Assembly (NCBI GenBank): GCA_034438015.1 | Contig: DAOTTD010000189.1 | Coordinates: 1-64,000, forward strand | Direction: 5' to 3' | Length of the DNA stretch: 64,000 nt | Origin: JACDAE01 sp034438015 | GTDB lineage: Bacteria > Chloroflexota > Ktedonobacteria > Ktedonobacterales > Ktedonobacteraceae | In this document: positions 58,021-64,000 of the stretch, in pieces | Layout of the letters: each line of letters opens with the position of its first letter | Position numbering within the stretch: position 1 is the stretch's first letter | The notes under the pieces: model-generated | The model's database searches: none | Seen by the model: only the letters and a program-made list of their open reading frames with translations | What the model was told of the DNA's origin: nothing | Program-made: the position numbers and the translations under genes

Positions 58021-59287
58021 CGCTACAAAACGCTCTGGTTTTTAGAACTATCTCACGTCTGATGTCAAAACGCAACTGCCCATGCGCGCGCCGGATGGCT
58101 GCTTCCACCTCTACGGGAGTATCGCCACGGGCAAAGATAAAGCCGAGATAGCTTGCCCCCTCCGGCAATGGAGTCAGTGTATGATGTAGCTTGGCAGTGA
58201 TCTCTACGCCTGTTATCAGCGGGACCGCCTCGGCCTCCTCTACGCCGCGGATGGCCTTCAGTATGCCTGCCGCCGGAATAGGTATCATCATCACGCCGGC
58301 GGCATGTGCATCGCGCTCGATAGCACTGATCTCCTCACCAACCGCGTGACGCAGAATGAGTTCTTCCAGGCAGATGCCGGAACCGAACTCCAGCACGGTT
58401 GAACATAATCCACCAATTGAACGTCCGGCGATCTCTAACATCCATGGGCCGCGCTCATTGACGCGCAGTTCAGCGTGCACTGGTCCTTCACGCAACCCAA
58501 GCGAGGCGGCGGCAAGCGCTACACTGTGCGCTATATCCTGCTGCGTCGAGGCAGGCAGCCGCGAAGGCGTCACGTAGATCGTCTCCTCGAAGAACGGTCC
58601 ATCCAGCGGATCGGGCTTGTCGAAGAGCGTCAGTACTTTTAGCTGGCCGTGCGTGAGAATACCTTCCAGCGCCACCTCGAAACCGGGAATAAAGTCCTCC
58701 ACCAGGAAAGCGGTTTCGCGCTCTGCATATCCCTCTTGCAGCAACAAACGTTTTAAACGTGCAAAGGCCTGCACGAACTCATCTGTAGTATTCGCGCGTA
58801 TCACACCCCGGCTGCCAGAGAGACGCAGGGGCTTTAGAACGCAGGGATAGGAGACCTGTTCGGCGATCAAGTGCGGGTCCTGGCTCAGTAAAAACTTGCG
58901 AAAGATGGGACACGGTGCGCCACCCTCCGACATTAGCGTGCGCATCAAGAGTTTGTCGCGCGCCGCCTCGGCAGCCTGGGGTGAATTGTGCGAGAGTCCC
59001 AGGGCCGCGCTGGCATAGGCCGCCAGTTCGCAGGCCGCGTCATCCACCGAAAGAACCGCCGTCAATGGATGCTGTTGTGCGAACTCCACAATCGTCCGCA
59101 GCGATCTCTCCCTATCGGCGAAATCTATGCCCAGGGGGACGTGCCAGTAGTCGGCCAGCGTCTCAGGGAGATCAATCCCAACAACAACCTCCAGATTGAG
59201 CCGTTGCGCCGCGCTCAGAAAAGCGCCGGCCCGGTACGTTGCGGGAGACATCAATAGTAAAATGCGTTTTCTTGCCTCAGTCGTCAT
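58013..59287 (-). CDS. ATP-grasp carboxylate-amine ligase family protein
   Basis: The 424-residue protein has a preATP-grasp region (about 1-110), the nucleotide-binding segment (DKLLMRTLMSEGGAPCPIF, YPCVLKPLRLSGSRGVIRA), the ATP-grasp core with VEDFIPGFEVALEGIL, and metal ligands in HAELRVNERGPWMLEIAGRSIGG. This subgroup (L-amino acid ligase/carnosine synthase-like) joins small carboxylates to amines. The substrate is unknown. It lies 166 bp after an M20 peptidase gene on the same strand. Two palindromes lie in that gap. The last codons and stop sit in the module's right inverted repeat. Confidence 0.88.
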   Translation of the reverse strand: MTTEARKRILLLMSPATYRAGAFLSAAQRLNLEVVVGIDLPETLADYWHVPLGIDFADRERSLRTIVEFAQQHPLTAVLSVDDAACELAAYASAALGLSHNSPQAAEAARDKLLMRTLMSEGGAPCPIFRKFLLSQDPHLIAEQVSYPCVLKPLRLSGSRGVIRANTTDEFVQAFARLKRLLLQEGYAERETAFLVEDFIPGFEVALEGILTHGQLKVLTLFDKPDPLDGPFFEETIYVTPSRLPASTQQDIAHSVALAAASLGLREGPVHAELRVNERGPWMLEIAGRSIGGLCSTVLEFGSGICLEELILRHAVGEEISAIERDAHAAGVMMIPIPAAGILKAIRGVEEAEAVPLITGVEITAKLHHTLTPLPEGASYLGFIFARGDTPVEVEAAIRRAHGQLRFDIRREIVLKTRAFCSEI

Positions 59288-59358
59288 AGTAGTTGCTCGA
59301 TCTATGCGTATTTCTGCTGGTGATACAGGTCTTGTTCATCCATTGCAGCATTTGTTGT

Positions 59359-59418
59359 CATATATCGGCTCTGATATATGAAGCAAAGCCTGATCCGATA
59401 TAGTAGTGCCACTATATC
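59359..59418 (-). promoter_or_regulatory. Two palindromic sites upstream of the ATP-grasp gene
   Basis: CATATATC-ggctct-GATATATG (59359-59380) is a perfect 8-bp inverted repeat. GATATAG-N8-CTATATC (59397-59418) is a perfect 7-bp one. TATATCGG and CCGATATA also pair across the two (59361-59368, 59395-59402). They lie 72-131 bp upstream of the ATP-grasp start and look like operators of a dimeric regulator. Confidence 0.5.
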
Positions 59419-59453
59419 ACAGGTGCGCTTTAAAAGTAAATCGCTTGCTCTCG

Positions 59454-60611
59454 TCAAGCTTTAGTAGATGTATTTTGCTGGGCAATCAGTGCGCTCCCTT
59501 CGATACACAGACGAGCGATCTGCGCCAGGCCATCGCCAATGGGAGGAATAGCCATGTGCTCCTCAAGCGTGTGCGCCCGCTTTACATAGGTGACGCCGAT
59601 ACAGAGCGACGGGATGTTGAGGCTGATTGGAATATTGGCATCTGTGCTGGCGGCGACCAACTTCGGCTCGATGCCGAGCGTGGTGAGCGTCTGCGCCGCC
59701 AGTTGTACGAATGGATCGTTTGGGCTACGACCACCGGCAGGCCGCTCTCCCAGCACCTCTATCTCCGTTTGCAGCCCCTCGCCCGCACGACTCTGGATGA
59801 TATCTCTTACCTCGTTGGCGAGCCGATCCAGTGCCGCCACATCCGTTGAACGCATGTCGAGCAGGGCCGAAGCCGCAGGTGCAATAGTGTTTACCGAGGT
59901 GCCTCCCTCGATCATGCCGACGTTGAACGTCGTTTTGGGCTCACGCGGAACCTCAATGCCAGCGATGGTCGCGATAATTTTTGCCAGACCATGAATAGCA
60001 CTGGGGGTCCCGAATGATGCAAAGGAGTGACCGCCCGGACCCGATACGATGATACGCCAGCGTTTCGAACCCACCGCCACATTGGTAATGCGGCCCAGGC
60101 TCCCGTCGAGCGCGAAGACCGCTCCGACCTCGCCCGCGTAACGCTCAAAGGCGGCGCGCGCCCCGCGCAGGTTCCCCAGCCCCTCCTCGCCTACATTGGC
60201 GACCGCGACCAGATCCACAGCCGTCTCTTGCTCCATGCTATTGAGCATGTCCAGGACGCCGATTAGTGCAGCGACATGCACGCTATTATCGCCGATACCC
60301 GGCCCATAGAGCATATCGCCCGAGCGCCGGATGTCGAGTGGGGTATCGATGGGGAAGACGGTATCTGTATGGGCCAGCAGCAGCAACACAGGTCCTATCC
60401 CTCTCTTGCCACGCCGCACATAGACATTACCAACTGCGTCAATCTCGGGCGCATACCCGCGCTCGCGCAACAGTGAGGCCACAAATTCCGCACGTCGCTG
60501 CTCACTCCCTGTTGGCGCAGGAACCGCACAGATGCGAGCAGCCAGCTCAGCTACGGCTTCCATATGCCTGGAGGCAACACCACGTAGATAGTTCAGATCG
60601 GACAGAGCCAT
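59454..60611 (-). CDS. M20-family metallopeptidase
   Basis: The 385-residue M20/M25/M40 peptidase has metal ligands in LLLAHTDTVF (His and Asp), GPGIGDNSVHVA (bridging Asp) and VANVGEEGLGNLRG (catalytic Glu pair), a dimerisation lid domain with VSGPGGHSFASFGTPSAIHG, and a terminal His in KRAHTLEEH. It cleaves peptide or acyl-amino-acid bonds. It lies upstream of an ATP-grasp ligase, a pairing that could make and break the same dipeptide-like compound, an inference from context. It starts at ATG 60611 with a weak RBS. Confidence 0.92.
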   Translation of the reverse strand: MALSDLNYLRGVASRHMEAVAELAARICAVPAPTGSEQRRAEFVASLLRERGYAPEIDAVGNVYVRRGKRGIGPVLLLLAHTDTVFPIDTPLDIRRSGDMLYGPGIGDNSVHVAALIGVLDMLNSMEQETAVDLVAVANVGEEGLGNLRGARAAFERYAGEVGAVFALDGSLGRITNVAVGSKRWRIIVSGPGGHSFASFGTPSAIHGLAKIIATIAGIEVPREPKTTFNVGMIEGGTSVNTIAPAASALLDMRSTDVAALDRLANEVRDIIQSRAGEGLQTEIEVLGERPAGGRSPNDPFVQLAAQTLTTLGIEPKLVAASTDANIPISLNIPSLCIGVTYVKRAHTLEEHMAIPPIGDGLAQIARLCIEGSALIAQQNTSTKA

Positions 60612-60700
60612 GACGTCTCCTTAACACGGTAGGGTGATATCGTTATTCTTTAAGTAAGTATATGCCCAAATAGCTATCGACAGGCAAATTTTTTACCGCT

Positions 60701-60982
60701 TCAATCTCCCTGCTTCACATCCACCACAAATCCCCGCGATTTCAACGCGGCTGCCAATCCAAACAGACGAGCATCGCCGCGCACGGTCCACACCAGTTCC
60801 GTCGGAGTGCGCTTTGAGGCGTCGTCCATCCCCTCCCAGTAGCACTCATAGCTTCCTTGCCAGTCAGGATGCTGGACGCGCCCTTGATAATGCCAGGAAG
60901 ACGCCATGGGACGCCTGTTGTTAAAGCCCAGACCGGAGCCAGTGACGCTCGCAAAATCTCTACTACGGAAGATGACTTTCAT
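60701..60982 (-). CDS. Hypothetical 93-residue protein
   Basis: The gene is read from ATG 60982 with AGGA 8 bases upstream. The protein has a first strand MKVIFRSRDF, an aromatic middle (SWHYQGRVQHPDWQGSYECYWEG) and a C-terminal half (ELVWTVRGDARLFGLAAALKSRGFVVDV) ending like a small a/b domain. No family was recognised. Codon use and the RBS support a real gene. Confidence 0.55.
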   Translation of the reverse strand: MKVIFRSRDFASVTGSGLGFNNRRPMASSWHYQGRVQHPDWQGSYECYWEGMDDASKRTPTELVWTVRGDARLFGLAAALKSRGFVVDVKQGD

Positions 60983-61381
60983 ATACTAAATCCTGTGTCT
61001 TTCTTCGCGTGTATGTCATTACTACACCAGCATATCCTATGAATGCCAGAAAGTACAAGAAGGCAAGCGCCGCGTGCATATTTTGCAAGCTTACCACGTC
61101 CTGCCCCCCCGCTTTTTACAGAATGGGCCTTTGCCAGTACTATTGGTTAAAAGATGTATTTCCCGGTTAATTTTCCTCTACCTGATTATGTGACTTTTCA
61201 GCTAGTAGATCAATGAGATTCAGACGGTAGTAAAAACCTATGGTAGTATCCGTGTCAGAATAACGAACGCGCAAAACATGTCAGAAGACATCGTGCTTCA
61301 CTTTTGTAGCACCCGTGAGGCATGCATGTCCTATGAAATAAGGCAACTATTTGCCATACTTGAAAGGGTTTTAGGAAAGAG
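60983..61381. other. Intergenic stretch, nothing assigned
   Basis: The 399 bp between divergent genes hold an eight-C run (CCCCCCCC-like, near 61103) and AT-rich sequence near 61150-61260. Promoters for both neighbours should lie here, but no clear pair was identified. Confidence 0.35.
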
Positions 61382-63337
61382 ATGCTTACTAAACCACGAG
61401 ATCTCTCGAAGGTATCACCTACTTCTCTGTATACACACAGGCATCGTCGCAGAGTATCGCCACTGATGATCATCGGCATCAGCGTTCCGGTGCTGCTAGC
61501 CCTCATCGCCGGCGGTATCCTGATAGCCTCGCCATGGCGACAGTCCCATGCAGCCGCCGCGGTCAACATGGATTGTACCTTGCTAGTACCGGCGAATCCA
61601 TTATCAGCACAGGGGCTCGCTACGCCCTATCAGTTATCGGCAACAAATGCGGCCAATGGTCTCTGTAACGAAGCTAACGCCAATCAGGGCGCGTTCGTCC
61701 AGGGCGTCATTTATGATCCTGCGACAGGCAAGTTCAGCGTCTATAGCCCATTGGTCATCGATCAGGGCACACAGCCAGCCGTTACCCCAGTCGCTCCAAC
61801 GCTACCGGCAAACGCCGTCGTTGGCCTCTGGTTCGGTTTCAACGGGAACAACCTGACGCTGCAAGGCGCTCAGGGCACCACGCTGGGCCAGGCGCGTTGT
61901 GTCAATGGTCTCAGACAATCAATCTTCGGCCAGTTCGCATATTGCAATGCAACGGCCTTCTTTGCTGCCGCCAGGCAGGGAATCGCCGCTGGCCTGGTTC
62001 AGGTGCCGGCTCTGGCAACCGCAAAAGACGGACAGACCTGTCCGACCACGCGCGATTTCAGCGTCGTCGACCAGGACCAGAGCGATAACGTACAGACCCA
62101 ATATCTTGCAAACGCGAACGGCCAGACCGCGCAGTTGACGGCAGCGAATACGGCCAATCCCGCCAACGCCACCAAATTAGGCAACCCTAGCGATAACGCA
62201 TTGCTGACCACCTTTATCGATCCGGCGCTGGGATGTCAGCCATGGCAGGCGCCCAATCTCGCCGACAACAATAACATGGTCTCCGCCCTCCCGCTGGACG
62301 AAATACAGGCGGCGATGGACCAGAAGGCTCCAATTGCCCTGGTCCCTCTGACCGACCCGATGACCCTGAACAATAACAACCCGAGCCTGACCAAAACGAA
62401 CCTCTATCGCCGAGGCTCCGATCAGGCGCCCGCAGCGAACGCGCAGCAGGCCAGCGGCACAACGTATTGTCAAAACCTGGTGAATACCGGTCTGCCACGT
62501 ATACAACTGGATATGCCGCTCACGATAAACGCGACCACGCCTGCCGCCGACGCCGCGAACTCGCTCTTTACATTCCTGACCAATCGCTTCATGCAGTCCT
62601 ATACCAACCTTAACTGCCAGGCTTTGCTCAACAAGCCCAACCCTGTGACGGTGCAAATGGATGGCAATGGCGTCGTGATTGCCGCGACCATTAACGGGGC
62701 CGGTGCAGCGGCTGGCACGGGCGCGGGTGCTGGCACGGGCGCGGGTGGCGTTCAGCAACTCGCCACGGGCAACGCGAGTTTCCAACTGGACAACAATGGG
62801 GTCAATGCCGCCGTGCAAACAAATGTTACCTACGCCAACCATCCCAATACGCAGGTCACAGAGGCGATCGTCTCCGGTAGTTGCACTGGCACAGTCCTGA
62901 CCAGCAACACGACCGTCCTGGATAACGGCAGCATGGCTGCGTTTAACCTGACAGTCCAGAATGTGAATGCAACGGCGATCCCTGCCACCTGGTTCTTCGT
63001 CGTAGAAGATCCAGCGCAGAACAATGCAGTCGTTGGATGTGGCAGCGTCACGAGTAACGGCACAACGGCCACGGCCACATTGGGCACTGTGAACACGGCC
63101 ACAGCTACTACGGGCACCACGGCCTGCACCACCGGCACACCTGCCGCTGCTGCTACAACCACGACGCCAGCAACTGGCAATGCTGCCGCTACGGCCCCGG
63201 CTGCTACGACTTGTACCACCACTGGTTCGACTCAGGCCACCGCGACTCCCGCAGCCAACCAGATGACACCGCCTGCTTCTGCGGGTCAGACGACACCAGC
63301 GAACGCTCCATATCATGGAAAACACAAGAAATGGTAG
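61382..63337 (+). CDS. Secreted or membrane-anchored Ala/Thr/Asn-rich protein
   Basis: The 651-residue protein has a basic N-terminus, one hydrophobic helix (PLMIIGISVPVLLALIAGGILIA) followed by an AAA segment suited to signal cleavage, then a long exported part. It is low in charge and rich in Ala, Thr, Asn, Gln and Gly. It contains scattered Cys residues (about ten) likely to form disulfides, an AGTGAGAGTGAGG tract and a Thr/Ala/Pro-rich tail (about 560-645) ending in basic HGKHKKW. It may be a surface or matrix protein of the filament. No family was recognised. AGGAAAG precedes the ATG closely. Confidence 0.8.
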   Translation: MLTKPRDLSKVSPTSLYTHRHRRRVSPLMIIGISVPVLLALIAGGILIASPWRQSHAAAAVNMDCTLLVPANPLSAQGLATPYQLSATNAANGLCNEANANQGAFVQGVIYDPATGKFSVYSPLVIDQGTQPAVTPVAPTLPANAVVGLWFGFNGNNLTLQGAQGTTLGQARCVNGLRQSIFGQFAYCNATAFFAAARQGIAAGLVQVPALATAKDGQTCPTTRDFSVVDQDQSDNVQTQYLANANGQTAQLTAANTANPANATKLGNPSDNALLTTFIDPALGCQPWQAPNLADNNNMVSALPLDEIQAAMDQKAPIALVPLTDPMTLNNNNPSLTKTNLYRRGSDQAPAANAQQASGTTYCQNLVNTGLPRIQLDMPLTINATTPAADAANSLFTFLTNRFMQSYTNLNCQALLNKPNPVTVQMDGNGVVIAATINGAGAAAGTGAGAGTGAGGVQQLATGNASFQLDNNGVNAAVQTNVTYANHPNTQVTEAIVSGSCTGTVLTSNTTVLDNGSMAAFNLTVQNVNATAIPATWFFVVEDPAQNNAVVGCGSVTSNGTTATATLGTVNTATATTGTTACTTGTPAAAATTTTPATGNAAATAPAATTCTTTGSTQATATPAANQMTPPASAGQTTPANAPYHGKHKKW

Positions 63338-63400
63338 AAGTGGTTGATGATGGAGGCCGGGTAGTTGAGTGGTAAAACCATTCGACGTTGACCGGTAAAA

Positions 63401-63451
63401 TAAGAGGAGGAGAGGGTGTAAAGCACAAGTTTACACCCTCTCCTCCTCTTA
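63401..63451. terminator. Perfect 22-bp terminator stem
   Basis: 63401-63422 and 63430-63451 are exact reverse complements around the 7-nt loop GCACAAG. It lies 64 bp after the secreted protein gene. There is no clear T-tract after it, but the stem is unusually long and purine/pyrimidine-asymmetric (AAGAGGAGGAG...). Confidence 0.8.
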
Positions 63452-63608
63452 ATCTTGACACCTTCTCGACGATCATGTGCTATGGAATGTAGAGTTTATT
63501 TGTCAAGGGCTTTCGTTTTTAGATAATTGTGATAGGATACACAATAACTATTGATTGAGCACAGGGGATACTCTGGGGCTCATAATTAACAGCATAAGAG
63601 AGATGCAT

Positions 63609-64000
63609 ATGCCAACACTTGTTTTCTGGATCGATGTTGACAATACCTTGCTGGCCAACGATGATATTAAAGCGGACCTGGCCGAACATATCCAGGTGGA
63701 ATTAGGCCCCAGGCTGGCACAACGCTTCTGGGACCTCTACGAACAGGCGCGCCACGAAACGGGCGTCGTCGATATTCCTCTCGCGCTGGCCCGCTTGCGC
63801 GAGCAGACGCCGCTCTCGGAGATGGACGAACAGACCTATCGCCACGTACATTCACTCTTCGATAACTATCCGTTTTTCCGCAAGCTATATCCAGACGCTC
63901 TGGAGACGTTGCGCTATCTAAGTACGCTGGGGACGGCGGTCATCGTTTCGGACGGCGATCAGTTCTTCCAGGCCGAGAAGATAGTTAATAGCGAGCTGGC
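63609..64000 (+). CDS. HAD-family hydrolase, N-terminal part (3' end outside window)
   Basis: An open frame of 130 codons runs off the end. HAD motif I is FWIDVDNTLLAND near the N-terminus, the cap region is helical (YRHVHSLFDNYPFF), and motif II is VIVSDGDQFF (Ser in VSDG). It would hydrolyse a phosphate ester, with substrate unknown. The start could be ATG 63609 or ATG 63603 two codons earlier. AGAG precedes both. It is not a closed frame in this window because the stop lies beyond 64000. Confidence 0.85.
   Translation, partial: MPTLVFWIDVDNTLLANDDIKADLAEHIQVELGPRLAQRFWDLYEQARHETGVVDIPLALARLREQTPLSEMDEQTYRHVHSLFDNYPFFRKLYPDALETLRYLSTLGTAVIVSDGDQFFQAEKIVNSEL

Noticed and set aside
50850..58064. 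TATCTCACGT direct repeat as the element's target duplication
   Set aside because: Ten bases only, and not adjacent to the inverted repeat ends, so coincidence cannot be excluded.
62177..63325. 382-codon minus-strand frame rich in Arg/Gly/Ser
   Set aside because: Antisense of the low-complexity secreted protein gene. Composition is a mirror of its Ala/Thr codons.

Overview
The window looks like chromosomal DNA of a filamentous Ktedonobacteria-type member of the Chloroflexota. This is an inference from gene style: NarL-type kinases with the RLMYGERDDPY motif, XRE/NB-ARC/TPR proteins, DUF5107-TPR proteins, and zinc-ribbon/proline-rich/membrane proteins. No rRNA, tRNA or CRISPR array was seen, so the lineage rests on gene content alone. 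Most genes use strong GGAGG-type ribosome binding sites.

Layout: 0-15 kb is mostly housekeeping and envelope. It holds the end of a two-component system (1-1741), a flavin reductase with a uracil-DNA glycosylase (2220-3453), a U-type Fe-S scaffold and a rhodanese (3448-4849), a class A penicillin-binding protein with a PhoP-box-like repeat array upstream (5109-7860), RecD2, a glucosaminidase, ClpE and small membrane or regulatory proteins. 15-28 kb is metabolic: a PaoABC-type aldehyde oxidoreductase operon, an MhqO/MhqD-like pair divergent from an Lrp regulator, an OmpR-family two-component system, and a NitT/TauT-type ABC transporter with helically phased repeats upstream. 28-45 kb mixes a polysaccharide deacetylase, a frameshifted MFS transporter, a sigma factor facing a double zinc-finger protein, an XRE-NB-ARC-TPR STAND protein behind a duplicated promoter segment, two tandem paralogous P-loop kinases, a TetR regulator, a YbdK-type ligase, a large DUF5107-TPR protein and a hotdog protein.

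45-58 kb is the accessory region. A small degenerate strip (45.2-46.9 kb) holds a GIY-YIG-like protein, a tiny HTH protein and two decayed genes (cupin, methyltransferase). After a PLP-enzyme pair (47.1-49.3 kb) and a zinc-ribbon protein comes a module of about 7 kb (50.9-58.0 kb). It has two HTH proteins around a divergent promoter region, a run of small genes, a membrane protein, an FtsK/TraB-like ATPase and a membrane/HTH protein. The module is bracketed by a 19-bp inverted repeat. Its last gene contains 15 copies of CTTACA/TGTAAG in 635 bp, in several reading frames, which I read as a possible DNA-translocase recognition locus. A tnpB-only IS200/IS605-group element sits after the last TTAC of that array. 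Removing the predicted element restores an immediate stop codon. The TnpB lacks the usual RuvC-II Glu and the zinc-finger cysteines.

58-64 kb returns to ordinary genes: an ATP-grasp ligase and M20 peptidase pair with palindromic sites between them, a small unknown protein, a secreted Thr/Ala-rich protein with a 22-bp perfect terminator stem, and the start of a HAD hydrolase running off the window.
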